From Myxococcus stipitatus (GTDB taxonomy: Bacteria; Myxococcota; Myxococcia; Myxococcales; Myxococcaceae), in assembly GCF_038561935.1 (NCBI RefSeq), contig NZ_CP102770.1, positions 8,122,001 through 8,186,000 of the forward strand: DNA of 64,000 nt. Direction: 5' to 3'. The position numbers and the translations under genes are program-made. The notes below the pieces were generated by a model. That model was not told the origin of the DNA and made no database searches. It saw only the letters and a program-made list of their open reading frames with translations. Positions 28,547 through 38,700 of the stretch are shown here, piece after piece (positions within the stretch are counted from its first letter, which is position 1; every line of letters begins with the position of its first letter).

Positions 28547-30955
28547 ATGAGCGACATCCAAGAGCCCACCGCGCCGGGCAGCCCGGCCACCGACGAAGCG
28601 CCGACGCGTCCCGCCGAATACATCGCGGACATCGGCTTCGACGACATGAATCTGTCCGAGCCCCTGCGCCGTGCGTTGGCGGAGCGCGGCTACACCCACC
28701 CGACTCCTGTCCAGGCGCGCGCGTTCCGGCCGGCCATGGAGGGCAAGGACCTCATTGTTCGCAGCAAGACGGGCACCGGCAAGACGGCCGCGTTCGGCCT
28801 GCCCCTGTTGGAGAAGATTTCCCCGGATGACAAGCGCGTGCGCGCGCTCATCCTCTGCCCCACGCGGGAGCTGGCGCTCCAGGTGGCGGACGAGCTGACG
28901 AAGCTCGCGAAGTACAAGGGCGTGAAGGTGGCGGCCATCTACGGCGGCGCCTCCATGAAGCAGCAGGAGGACGCGCTCGAGGAAGGCACGCCCATCATCG
29001 TCGGCACGCCGGGCCGGGTGTTCGACCACATCCACCGGGGCAACCTGAAGCTGGATGGGTGCGACCACGCGGTGCTGGACGAAGCCGACGAGATGCTCAA
29101 CCAGGGCTTCTACGAGGAAGTCACCCGCATCCTCGACCGCCTTCCCAAGACGCGCCAGGTGCTGCTCTTCAGCGCCACCGTCCCCACGGACATCCAGAAC
29201 CTCATCGCGCGCTACACGACGAACGCGGAGACGCTCCTGCTCTCCGGCGACGTGTTCACCGTGGAGCACATCCACCACGTCCGCTACGACGTGTCGGACG
29301 CCTTCCCCAAGCCGCGCAACCTCATCTACGTGCTGGAGAAGGAAGAGCCCCAGAACGCCATCATCTTCTGCAACACGCGGGATGACACGGCGCTGGTGAC
29401 GGCGGTGCTCAACCGCAACGGCTTCGACGCGGAGCTGCTCAACGGAGACCTGCCGCAGAAGGAGCGCGAGCGGGTGATGGCCAAGGTGAAGCGCGGCGAG
29501 GTCGCCTTCATGGTGGCCACGGATATCGCGGCGCGCGGCATCGACATCTCCGGGCTGGAGTACGTCATCAACTACTCCCTGCCGGAGGACCCGGCCGTCT
29601 ACCTGCACCGCGTGGGCCGCACGGGCCGCATCGGCAACAAGGGCACGGCCATCAACCTCTTCTCCGGGCGCGAGCTGGCCACGTACACCGCGCTGGAGAA
29701 GAAGTACGGCATCAAGTTCGACAAGCAGGAGATGCCGGCGCCCGAAGAGGCCATGCGCCTGTGGACCGAGCGCCACGTGCGCGAAATCCAGGAGGCCGCT
29801 GGCAGCTCCGTGTTCGAGGGCTTCTTGCCCCTGGCCGCGCAGCTCAAGACGCGTCCCAACGCGGATGACCTGGTCGCCTTCCTGCTGAAGTACTTCTTCA
29901 GCCACCTGCGCATGGAGAAGGCCAAGGCCGCGCAGGAGGCCGAGGGCCGCGAGCCGACGCCGGAGCGCAAGCCCGAGGGCCGCCGCCGCGAGCGCGAGCG
30001 CGGGGACGAGCGCCGGGAGCGCGGCGAGCGCCGGGAGCGTGGCGAGAAGCCGCTGGCGCGCCCGGAGCATCCGGACCGCGAGCGCCGGCCGCGCCGGGAC
30101 GAGCCCCGCCGGGAGCGGGACTCCAGCCGTGGCGCCGCCGCGCTGGAGGCGGGCCCGGGCGAGGCGAAGCTGTGGGTGAACCTGGGGACCGCGGATGGCC
30201 TGGGGCCGGGCAGCATCGCCACGGCGCTGGAGGATGCGGGCGCGCCGCTGGGGAAGGTGGTGCGCGCGGAGCTGCGTCCCACGTTCGCGTACGTGTTCGT
30301 CGCGGACGAGGACGCCGCCGCGTTCGAGACGCTCAACGGCAAGCAGCACGGCTCCAAGACGCTTCGCGTGGAGAAGAGCAAGCCGCGCAGCGAGCGCGAG
30401 CCGGGCACGCGCCCGCCTCCGTCTCCGGACGCCGGCCCGGGCGAGGTGAAGCTGTGGACGAACCTGGGCTCCGATGACGGCATGGACGAGGCGAAGCTGC
30501 CCGCCGCGCTGGAAGCCGCGGGGGCTCCCGCGGGCAAGGTGCTCAAGGCGCTCCTGCGTCCCACGTACGGCTACGCCTACGTCGCCGAGGCCGACGCGCC
30601 GGAGTTCGAGGCGCTCAACGGCAAGACGGTGGGCGACAAGGTGCTGAAGCTGGAGCGGCACCGTCCTCGCGGCCAGCGCGAGGAGCGTCGTCCGCGTCAC
30701 GAGTCCCTGCCGGACGTGCCGGGCCAGGTGCGCCTGTGGGTCGGCCTGGGCAAGCAGGACGGGCTGGACGAGGCGGGTGTCGCCAGCGCGCTCGAGGCCG
30801 CGGGTGCTCCGGCCGGCAAGGTGGTGCGGATGGATTTGCGCCCCACGTACGCGTACGTGTTCGTCGCGGACGAGGACGCCACGGCCTTCGAGGCCACGCA
30901 CGGAAAGCAGCACGGTGAGCGCACGCTGAAGGTCGAGCGCGCGCGCAAGAAGTAG
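28547..30955 (+). CDS. DEAD-box RNA helicase with three DbpA-like RNA-binding modules
   Basis: An 802-residue RNA helicase. The RecA core has a Q motif, Walker A SKTGTGKT (73-80), PTREL, DEAD (178-181), SAT (209-211) and HRVGRTGR. A dimerisation-like segment follows to about 450, then a very Arg/Glu-rich linker (455-535). The C-terminus holds three tandem DbpA/CsdA-type RRM-like domains at about 536-615, 628-705 and 722-798. Each has LWxxLGxxDG, AxxxALExAGAPxGKV, LRPTxxYxxVAxxDAxxFE and LNGKxxGxKxLxxE blocks. Known bacterial members carry one such domain. It probably remodels ribosomal or structured RNA. An in-frame ATG at 28523 with AGAGGG close upstream is an alternative start. Confidence 0.92.
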   Translation: MSDIQEPTAPGSPATDEAPTRPAEYIADIGFDDMNLSEPLRRALAERGYTHPTPVQARAFRPAMEGKDLIVRSKTGTGKTAAFGLPLLEKISPDDKRVRALILCPTRELALQVADELTKLAKYKGVKVAAIYGGASMKQQEDALEEGTPIIVGTPGRVFDHIHRGNLKLDGCDHAVLDEADEMLNQGFYEEVTRILDRLPKTRQVLLFSATVPTDIQNLIARYTTNAETLLLSGDVFTVEHIHHVRYDVSDAFPKPRNLIYVLEKEEPQNAIIFCNTRDDTALVTAVLNRNGFDAELLNGDLPQKERERVMAKVKRGEVAFMVATDIAARGIDISGLEYVINYSLPEDPAVYLHRVGRTGRIGNKGTAINLFSGRELATYTALEKKYGIKFDKQEMPAPEEAMRLWTERHVREIQEAAGSSVFEGFLPLAAQLKTRPNADDLVAFLLKYFFSHLRMEKAKAAQEAEGREPTPERKPEGRRRERERGDERRERGERRERGEKPLARPEHPDRERRPRRDEPRRERDSSRGAAALEAGPGEAKLWVNLGTADGLGPGSIATALEDAGAPLGKVVRAELRPTFAYVFVADEDAAAFETLNGKQHGSKTLRVEKSKPRSEREPGTRPPPSPDAGPGEVKLWTNLGSDDGMDEAKLPAALEAAGAPAGKVLKALLRPTYGYAYVAEADAPEFEALNGKTVGDKVLKLERHRPRGQREERRPRHESLPDVPGQVRLWVGLGKQDGLDEAGVASALEAAGAPAGKVVRMDLRPTYAYVFVADEDATAFEATHGKQHGERTLKVERARKK

Positions 30956-30974
30956 CCGTTCCTCCGTGAGCCGT

Positions 30975-31022
30975 CCCGGGAGGTGGTGGCGCGGCGAGCA
31001 CTCGCCGGGCGCTCCTCCCGGG
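30975..31022. terminator. Nested hairpin between helicase and XRE genes
   Basis: Outer perfect 9-bp arms CCCGGGAGG/CCTCCCGGG enclose an inner 7-bp stem CGGCGAG/CTCGCCG with a 2-base loop. It fills most of the 70-bp gap between two converging genes and can serve both strands. Confidence 0.65.
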
Positions 31023-31025
31023 TGC

Positions 31026-31523
31026 TCAGCCCTCCCGGGGCCGCGCGACCTTCCTGCGGCGGGCCTGGTGGTAGTGCGCGGTGCAGAGGCCTCGGGCCAG
31101 GACGGCGCGCTGACAGTCGGGCTCGACGCACCGGGCGGGTTCGGGCCTGGGCGGCGGCGCGGGCGTGGGACCTGAAGCGAACATCATCTCCGCCACCTTC
31201 AGCAGCCGGTCCACGTCCGGACGGGACAGCTGCTTCGCCCGCGCGAAGCCTTCCAGACGGTGGGCCCCCGCGTCCTCCACGTCATCCACCCGGAGCAGCT
31301 CCCAGAGGGGCAGCTCCAGCGCGCCCGCCACCTGGAGGAGCGTCTCGTAGCTGGGGCTGCGCTCGCCGCGCTCCAGGAGGGACGCGAAGGACACCGAGAT
31401 GCCACACCGCGAGGCGAAGTCCTCCTGGGTGAGGCCTCGGCGCTCCCTCAGGGCCCGAATCCTGCGGGCCAGGCCCAGCAGGTGTCCGTTCACCGTCGAA
31501 GCATCCGGAGGGCCAGGAGACAT
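31026..31523 (-). CDS. XRE-family regulator with C-terminal Cys/His motif
   Basis: A 165-residue protein. Residues about 17-78 are a Cro/CI-type helix-turn-helix (IRALRERRGLTQEDFASRCGISVSFAS is the core, with SYETLLQVAGAL after it). A helical segment rich in Arg/Leu follows (about 85-112), then a Pro-rich linker and a C-terminal motif C-x4-C-x8-C-x2-HYH-x-ARR. The latter is a zinc-binding pattern seen in small phage and HNH-associated domains. It probably binds DNA or RNA as a regulator. It is divergent from the glutamate dehydrogenase gene with a 93-bp gap, so it may regulate that gene and itself. Confidence 0.83.
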   Translation of the reverse strand: MSPGPPDASTVNGHLLGLARRIRALRERRGLTQEDFASRCGISVSFASLLERGERSPSYETLLQVAGALELPLWELLRVDDVEDAGAHRLEGFARAKQLSRPDVDRLLKVAEMMFASGPTPAPPPRPEPARCVEPDCQRAVLARGLCTAHYHQARRRKVARPREG

Positions 31524-31616
31524 GGCAGTTTCCTATGGTAGCGCACCCCTTCTGTTAAGGTCTCGCGCGCGGTGCGGGCTCACCCGGGTCCACCGCAACC
31601 AGGAGCCTTGCGAAAC

Positions 31617-32846
31617 ATGAGCGCCGTCGAGGGTACCAACTACTACTTCCGCAAGGCCGCGCGGATCATGGACGTGGGCACCCCCATCGAGACGCTGCTC
31701 GCCACGCCCCTGCGCGAGGTGAAGGTCCAGGTCTCCATCGAGATGGACTCCGGCGAGATTCGCACCTTCCTCGGCTACCGCATCCAGCACGACAACAGCC
31801 GCGGCCCCATGAAGGGCGGCCTGCGCTACCACCCGAAGCTGGACCAGGACGAGTCCTCCTCGCTCGCGTCGCTGATGACGTGGAAGACCGCCGTCGTGAA
31901 CCTGCCTTACGGCGGCGCCAAGGGCGGCATCGCGTGCGACCCGTCCCAGCTCAGCCTCAAGGAGCTGGAGCGGCTGACGCGCAAGTTCGTCGACCAGATT
32001 CAGGACGTCATCGGCCCCACGCGCGACATCCCCGCGCCCGACGTCAACACCAACCCCCAGGTGATGGCGTGGATCATGGACCAGTACTCGCGCTACCACG
32101 GCCACTCGCCGGCGGTGGTGACGGGCAAGCCGCTGGAGCTCTACGGCTCCAAGGGCCGTGAGGCCGCCACCGGGCGAGGCCTCCAGTACGTGTGCCGCGA
32201 AATCCTCCGCGACCTGGGCCTGCCGGTGAAGGGCACGCGCTTCGCCATCCAGGGCTTCGGCAACGTGGGCAGCCACACCGCGCAGCTCCTGTGGGAGGAC
32301 GGTGGCGTCATCGTGGCCGTGGCGGACGTGCTGGGCGGCGTGCGCAATCCCCAGGGCCTGGACATCCCGTCCCTCTTCGAGCACGTGAAGCGCACCGGCA
32401 CCGTGACGGGCTTTGGTGGCGGCACCGCCTGCACCAACGAAGAGGTGCTCGCGGCCGACTGCGAGGTGCTCATCCCTGCGGCGCTCGGCCACGCGCTCAC
32501 CCGCGACAACGCAAACACCGTGCGCGCGCGCCTCATCATCGAAGGCGCCAACGGCGCGACGCAGCCGGAGGCGGACGAAATCTTCGAGAAGCGCGGCATC
32601 TTCGTGGTGCCGGACGTGCTCGCCAGCGCGGGCGGTGTCACGGTCAGCTACTTCGAATGGGTGCAGAACCTCCAGCACCTGTCCTGGGAAGAGGACCGCG
32701 TCAACGCGGAGCTGGAGAAGACGATGAAGGAGGCCTACGAGCGCGTGGCGCAGATTGCCCGCTCGCGGAAGGTCTCCATGCGGACGGCGGCCTACATCCT
32801 GGCCATCGGCCGGGTGGGCAAGGCCACCGTGCTGCGCGGCATCTGA
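31617..32846 (+). CDS. gdhA: Glutamate dehydrogenase (Glu/Leu/Phe/Val family)
   Basis: A 409-residue oxidoreductase that interconverts glutamate and 2-oxoglutarate plus ammonia with a nicotinamide cofactor. Substrate and catalytic residues are visible: K66 (GPMKGGLRYHP), K90 (TWKTAVVNLPYGG) and the catalytic Lys K102 (GGAKGG). The Rossmann domain has GFGNVGS (about 216-222). Length and motifs fit hexameric GDH; leucine or other branched-chain dehydrogenases are shorter. ATG 31617 lies 10 bases after AGGAG. The next gene is a threonine ammonia-lyase 127 bp downstream. Myxobacteria live on amino acids, so a catabolic direction is likely. Confidence 0.93.
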   Translation: MSAVEGTNYYFRKAARIMDVGTPIETLLATPLREVKVQVSIEMDSGEIRTFLGYRIQHDNSRGPMKGGLRYHPKLDQDESSSLASLMTWKTAVVNLPYGGAKGGIACDPSQLSLKELERLTRKFVDQIQDVIGPTRDIPAPDVNTNPQVMAWIMDQYSRYHGHSPAVVTGKPLELYGSKGREAATGRGLQYVCREILRDLGLPVKGTRFAIQGFGNVGSHTAQLLWEDGGVIVAVADVLGGVRNPQGLDIPSLFEHVKRTGTVTGFGGGTACTNEEVLAADCEVLIPAALGHALTRDNANTVRARLIIEGANGATQPEADEIFEKRGIFVVPDVLASAGGVTVSYFEWVQNLQHLSWEEDRVNAELEKTMKEAYERVAQIARSRKVSMRTAAYILAIGRVGKATVLRGI

Positions 32847-32973
32847 CGCGCGCGGACGCACGTCCGGACTCCCTCCGGGCGAGCCTGCCGCAACGCGGCA
32901 AGTGGAGGGGGCTCGTCGTCTCGTGCCGGCTGTCCCTTCCGCCCGGCCCGCGCTTCCGATAGACGCGGCGCCC

Positions 32974-34191
32974 ATGGTCACCCTCCAGGACATCCACGCC
33001 GCCAGGGAGCGGCTGCGCGACGCCATCCGGCCCACGCCCTGCCCCGCGTCGGACTACTTCACGGAGCGGACGGAGTGCGCCGCGGTGTACTTCAAGCTGG
33101 AGAACCTCCAGCGCACCGGCGCGTTCAAGGAGCGCGGCGCGCTCAACAAGCTGCTGACGCTGACGCCGGAGGAGAGAAAGCGCGGAGTCATCGCCGCGTC
33201 CGCCGGCAACCACGCGCAGGGCGTCGCGTACCACGCGCGTCGGCTGGGGGTGAAGGCCACCATCGTGATGCCGGAGCGCACGCCGCTCATCAAGGTGTCG
33301 CGCACACGGGATGACTACGGCGCGCGCGTGGTGCTCAAGGGCGCCAACTACGACGAGGCCTACGCGGAAGCGCTGCGCCTCCAGCAGGACGAGGGCCTCG
33401 TCTTCGTCCACCCGTTCGACGACCCGCACGTCATCGCGGGCCAGGGCACCATCGGCCTGGAGCTCCTGGAGCAGTGGCCGGACGTGGAGGTGGTGCTCGT
33501 GCCCATCGGCGGCGGCGGGCTCATCTCCGGCGTGGCGTGCGCGTTGAAGGAGTCGAAGCCAGGCGTCCTGGTGATTGGCGTGCAGTCGTCCACCATCGAC
33601 AGCATGAAGGCCTCCTTGGCGGCGGGGAAGCGGGTGGAGCTGCCCGCCGCGGGCACCACCATCGCGGATGGCATCGCCGTGAAGAAGGTGGGCGACCTCA
33701 CCTTCGAGATGGTCCGCAAGTACGTGGACGCGGTGGTGTCCGTGGACGAGGAGGAGATTGCCGCCGCCATCCTCACGCTGCTCGAGCAGGAGAAGAGCGT
33801 GGTGGAGGGCGCGGGCGCGGTGGGCGTGGCGGCCGTGCTCAACGGGCATGTGCCCAAGGCGAAGGGCAAGCGCACCGCCATCATCCTGAGCGGCGGCAAC
33901 ATCGACATGAACGTCATCAGCCGCATCATCGAGCGCGGCCTGGTGAAGGCCGGACGCCTGGTGCAGTTGGAGGTGCGGCTGCCGGACCGGCCCGGCATGC
34001 TCGCGCGGCTGACCACGCGCATCGCCGAGCTGAAGGCCAACGTGGTGGACCTCCACCACGAGCGCGCCTTCTCCAAGGCGGGCCTGGGCGAGGCCATGGT
34101 GGAGGTCACCCTGGAGACCACGGGCCCCGCGCACATCCGCGAGCTGGAGACGGCGCTCGAGGAGCTCGGTTGGCAGGTGACGCGCAAGTAG
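32974..34191 (+). CDS. ilvA: Threonine ammonia-lyase with ACT domain
   Basis: A 405-residue PLP enzyme that deaminates threonine (and often serine) to 2-oxobutyrate and ammonia. PLP-binding K52 is in RTGAFKERGA; the SAGNHAQG loop (about 75-82) and the phosphate-binding GGGGLISG loop are present. The last 80 residues form one ACT domain (VRLPDRPGMLARLT), as in the shorter TdcB/IlvA type with a single regulatory domain, so feedback control by an amino acid is likely. ATG 32974 is preferred; frames upstream run into the glutamate dehydrogenase gene. The assignment between biosynthetic IlvA and catabolic TdcB is open. Confidence 0.9.
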   Translation: MVTLQDIHAARERLRDAIRPTPCPASDYFTERTECAAVYFKLENLQRTGAFKERGALNKLLTLTPEERKRGVIAASAGNHAQGVAYHARRLGVKATIVMPERTPLIKVSRTRDDYGARVVLKGANYDEAYAEALRLQQDEGLVFVHPFDDPHVIAGQGTIGLELLEQWPDVEVVLVPIGGGGLISGVACALKESKPGVLVIGVQSSTIDSMKASLAAGKRVELPAAGTTIADGIAVKKVGDLTFEMVRKYVDAVVSVDEEEIAAAILTLLEQEKSVVEGAGAVGVAAVLNGHVPKAKGKRTAIILSGGNIDMNVISRIIERGLVKAGRLVQLEVRLPDRPGMLARLTTRIAELKANVVDLHHERAFSKAGLGEAMVEVTLETTGPAHIRELETALEELGWQVTRK

Positions 34192-34237
34192 CCAGGGGCC
34201 TTGCATGGCGGCGGCGGGGCTCGGCCATACTGAGGCC

Positions 34238-35650
34238 ATGTATTCCCTGCTCGCCGCACTGCTGCTCGCCGCCGCCCCCTCCACTCCGGCCCAGAAGGCC
34301 AAGGACCTCTCGGGACAGAAGGCCTGGGAGGAGCTGTACCTGGCGTTCGGCTCCGGCGACGAGAAGGCGGTCCCCGAGGAGCAGCGCGCCACGGTGTCCG
34401 GCGCGCTGGCGAAGGGCTGCCAGGCGATGCTGAAGGACGACGCCGTCATGGCGTACTCCATGGGCGAGCGCGCCATCGTCTACGAGGAGTCCGCGCCCGC
34501 GCTGCGCTGCCTGGCGACCGCCGCGCGCAAGACGGAGCAGCGCGCCGCCGCCGAGGCCGCCCTGCTCAAGGGCGTCACCCGCTTCCCCAAGGACGGTAGC
34601 TTCCCGCTGGAGCTGGGCAAGCTGCTGCTCGAGGAGCAGGACTCGGTGGGCGCGCAGGCCGCGCTGGAGAAGGTGCCTCCTCGCTCGCGCGAAGCGGCCG
34701 AGGCGAAGCGACTGCTCAAGCAGGCCCGGCAGCAGACGCTCCAGGAGGACGCGGCCCGCTCGGAGGCCACGCGCATCTCCCGCCGGCTGGGCGGGGGCGC
34801 CCCGCAGGCGGTGAGCCGGGGCGGGGATGAGACCTCCGTCGTGTCGCTCGGGACGCGGCCGGGGATGAGCGTGCGCGCACCCGACGTCGGCTTCGAGTCC
34901 CGCGTGGACGCCTCCGGCATGCGCGTGCGGGCCAACAACCGGTTCGTCATCAGCTACTTCGACAACCAGCGCGACTTCAGCCAGCGCGCCGACTACGAGG
35001 GCAAGGTCGTCGACATCCTCAACGACGCCTACCACTTCACCCGCCAGGTGCTCGGGGAGACGCGGGAGTCCCCCGTCGCCGTCGTGCTCTACACGGCCAA
35101 GGAGTTCGGAGCCACCTTCGGCCAGCGGGCGGCCCGCTTCATCGCGGGCAAGTACACGGAGAACGCCATCCGCATCAACGACGCGGCGGAGCTGACGCGA
35201 GAGACCCGGGCGACCCTCGTCCACGAGTACATCCACGCCGCCGTCTCCGACTTCTGCGGGGGCAATGACCAGGACATGGACAAGCTGCCCATCTGGTTCA
35301 ACGAGGGCCTGGCCATGTTCGTGGAGTGGAAGTACCTGGATGTGCCGGGTCCCAACCTGCGGCTGGCGAACGAGATGCGCGCCGTGCTGGCCGCGTCCGG
35401 CAAGCTCCCGAAGCTGCGGGACATGACCTGGGTCGCCCCGATGAACACCGCCTCCCCCCACATGGGCTACGCGGCGTCCGGACTCGCGGTCAAAGAAATG
35501 ATGCGCCGAGAGGGGGCCCACCGCCTGATGACCCTGCTGCGCGCGGTCTGCCAGCAAGGCTCCGGCTTTGACGAGGCGCTCAAGACCCACTACGGAATGA
35601 CCCTGGAGGACCTTGATACCGAGGTCGAACGTTCCATCGAGAAGAGGTAG
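34238..35650 (+). CDS. Exported gluzincin-type metallopeptidase-like protein
   Basis: A 470-residue protein. A hydrophobic N-terminus (LLAALLLAAAPS) is a signal peptide. Residues about 30-190 are helical with TPR-like repeats. The C-terminal domain has the zinc motif HEYIH (329-333) and a downstream E in WFNEGLAMFVE, the pattern of the peptidase MA-like gluzincins. It would act in the periplasm or envelope; substrates unknown. ATG 34238 starts the signal peptide; an in-frame upstream start adds 11 residues. It follows threonine ammonia-lyase by 46 bp but has no metabolic link to it. Confidence 0.83.
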   Translation: MYSLLAALLLAAAPSTPAQKAKDLSGQKAWEELYLAFGSGDEKAVPEEQRATVSGALAKGCQAMLKDDAVMAYSMGERAIVYEESAPALRCLATAARKTEQRAAAEAALLKGVTRFPKDGSFPLELGKLLLEEQDSVGAQAALEKVPPRSREAAEAKRLLKQARQQTLQEDAARSEATRISRRLGGGAPQAVSRGGDETSVVSLGTRPGMSVRAPDVGFESRVDASGMRVRANNRFVISYFDNQRDFSQRADYEGKVVDILNDAYHFTRQVLGETRESPVAVVLYTAKEFGATFGQRAARFIAGKYTENAIRINDAAELTRETRATLVHEYIHAAVSDFCGGNDQDMDKLPIWFNEGLAMFVEWKYLDVPGPNLRLANEMRAVLAASGKLPKLRDMTWVAPMNTASPHMGYAASGLAVKEMMRREGAHRLMTLLRAVCQQGSGFDEALKTHYGMTLEDLDTEVERSIEKR

Positions 35651-35770
35651 CTGCCGGGCAAGCGCGGTCCATTTGGTTTACCCCTCCCCGGGAGTCCCCT
35701 ACACTCGGAGCCCCCTCCATTTGCGCTGCGACGGTAAACGGGCAGTCCGCCGTCCGCAGCAAGGTGACGG

Positions 35771-38700
35771 ATGTCGGACACGCGCGCAGCCATGAGAGAA
35801 TTTCGCTTCCTCGACGAGAAGCGGAAACTGGGAAGCCTGTCTCCCGTCGAGGAGGCACGCTGGGGCGAGCTGCGCGCGCACCTGGGCGTCCAGGACACCC
35901 CCGCGCCCGAGGCCGCCGCCTGGCAGCAGGAAGCGGCGCCCCAGGGCTACTACGGCGCCGACGGCCAGTGGTACGCCTACCCCGCCGGTTACGCCCAGCA
36001 GCCCCAGGGCTACTACGGCGCCGATGGCCAGTGGTACGCCTACCCCGCCGACCCGGCCTACGCCCAGCAGCCCCAGGGCTACTACGGCGCGGATGGCCAG
36101 TGGTACGCCTACCCCGCCGGCTACGACCCGAATCAGGCCTACGCGCAGCAGGGGTACGATCCCAACCAGGCCTACGCGCAGCAGGGCTACGACCCGAACC
36201 AGGCCTATGCCCAGCAGCAGGGGTATGACCCCAACGCGGGCTACCCCGGCTACGACCCGAACCAGGCCTACGCCCAGCAGCAGGGCTATGACCCCAACGC
36301 GGGCTACCCCGGCTACGACCCGAACCAGGCCTATGCCCAGCAGCAGGGCTATGACCCGAACCAGGGTTACGCCGAGGGCTGGCCAGCCTCGCCCCAGGAT
36401 GCACAGGGGGTCGCGGGCTACGAGCAGGCGCCTCAGGACCCTGCCGCCTACGCCCCATCCGCGGAGCCGGAGAACCTGGCCCTCAGCTCCGATGACATCG
36501 ACATCCCCGCGCTGAGCGAGCCCGCGCCGTGGATGCCCCCCAGCCCCACGCCTGTCCCCATCGCTCCCGCGTCGGCCACGTCGACGTCCGCTTCGTTCGC
36601 GGATGTCCTCGATGATTCGGGCGCGGAGGGTGACGCGGTGGGGCTGGAGTCCCCTTCGTTCGACACGGTGTCCGAGGAGACCGCCACGGCCCCGGAGGAG
36701 GACTTCGGGGAGCTGGATGCGCAGCCGGAGCCCGTGGTCCAGGCTCGCGCGCCGGAGGCATCGCTCGAGTCGTCCTTCGCCGACCTCTCGCTCGAGGTCG
36801 AGTCGGCGCCGATGGATGTCTCGGACGCCGTGCTCGAGGTGGCCTCGTCCGAGTCCGAGCTGGAGGTGCCGTCGTCGGAGATCGAGCTGGTCGACGCCTC
36901 GGGTGACAGCGAGCCCGTGCTGGCCGAGGAGCGCGCCGCGCCCGTGGACGAGGCGTGGGCTTCCGCGCCGCTCGCCGTGGATCCGCTCGAGTCCGCCGTG
37001 GAGGAGCTCGCGGACGCGAACGACGTCATCGACGTGGGGGCCATGGATGCGGCCTCGCTCGATGCGTCCGACATGCTCGAACCCATCGCTCCGGAGTCGA
37101 GCAGCGAACAGCTGTCCCCCGCCACCGAGAACGGGGCGGCCGTGGACGCGGCTCCAGGTGGAGCTGACGCCTCGGTGGAGGAGATTGCCCTCGACAGTGC
37201 CGACGTGAGTGCGTCGGATCTGGATTCGCGCCCTCCGCTGGAGCTGCATCATGCGGATCCGCGGGAAGCCGATGCGTGGACCGCGTCCATGGAGACCGAG
37301 TCCACTCCGGAGCCTTCCGCGTCGGTGCTCGACACGGAGTCCGCGCCGGAGGAGCACCTGAGCGCCGAGTCGTTCGATGCGCCGGTGGCCGCGGGCGAGG
37401 CGCCGACGTTCGACGTGGCGGACCTGGGCGCGGAAGAGACGATGTCCTCGGAGACGTCGCCGTTCGATTCCTCGACGGTGCCGTCGCTGGAGATTCGTTC
37501 GGTGCGCGTCGGGCCGGATCTCCAGGCCGACACGGTCGAGGTCGACACCGATGCGGCGGTCCTCCCGGAGGTCGGGACGACAGCAGCCGAGACGTTCGAC
37601 CTGAGTGGCAGCCCCGAGGATGCGGTGCCCCTCGCGGCGGCGGGTGACTTCGTCTCGTCCGAACAGTTCGCTGGCTCGAATGACCGAGGGCTGGAGCTGT
37701 CTCCCGAGAGCTCCGCTGAGGGTGATTGGAGCACGCAGTCGAGTGAGCTGGAGCCGCTCGCGAGCAGCGCGGGAATCATCACGGAGCAGCTCGCGACCGA
37801 GGAGGCGGGGACCCTCGAGCTGCAACCCGCGTGGGCCGCCACCGCGGATACGTCCACGGCGGGAGCTTCCGAGTGGAGCGAGAGCGCCGCGTCAGCAGGG
37901 TCTGACGTCATCGAGCTCCAGCCCGAGTGGGCCTCCGCGTCCAGCGAGGCTGCGACCGAGGGTTCCTCGGTGGAGGGTGTTGTTGCCCTCGATGCGAGCG
38001 AGGCGGTGGCCGAGGAAGGGCAGCCCGAGTGGGCGGCGTCCGCGAGTGAGTCGGCCCCTGCAGGTGCGGCGCAGTCGGAGTGGGCAGCGACGGCGAGTGA
38101 CGCCACAGCGGGGCAGTCTGAGTGGACTGCCACCGCCGAGGAACTCCCCGCCGATGCCGTCCAGGCGGAGTGGGACTCGAGCGCGAGCGGCGCCACCGCG
38201 ACTCAGTCCGAGTGGGCTGCGACGACCGCAGAGCTTCCGGCTGATGCGGTTCAGGAGGAGTGGGCGGCGACGGCTAGCGATACCGCTGCGGCGCAGCCTG
38301 AGTGGACCTCCGCCGAAGAGCTTCCGGCCGACGCTGTTCAGGCGGAGTGGGCACCCGAGGCTGGCACGCCTGTAACCGGTGTGGCGCAGCCTGAGTGGAC
38401 GGCTGCCACCGAGGAGCTTCCCGCCGACGCCGTTCAGGCGGAGTGGGCCTCGGGTACGAGCGACGCCATTGCGACGCAGTCCGAATGGGCAGCGGCGACT
38501 GAGGAACTTCCGGCTGACGCGGTTCAGTCGGAGTGGGCAACCGCTGAAGGCACTCCGGCCTCTGGCGAGACGCAGCCTGAGTCGGCTGTCGCCACCGAAG
38601 AACTTCCTGCGGATGCGATTCAAGCGGAGTGGGCAACCACCGAGGGAACGCCTGCATCCGGAGAAGCACAACCCGAGTGGGCCGCTACGGCTGAAGAGCT

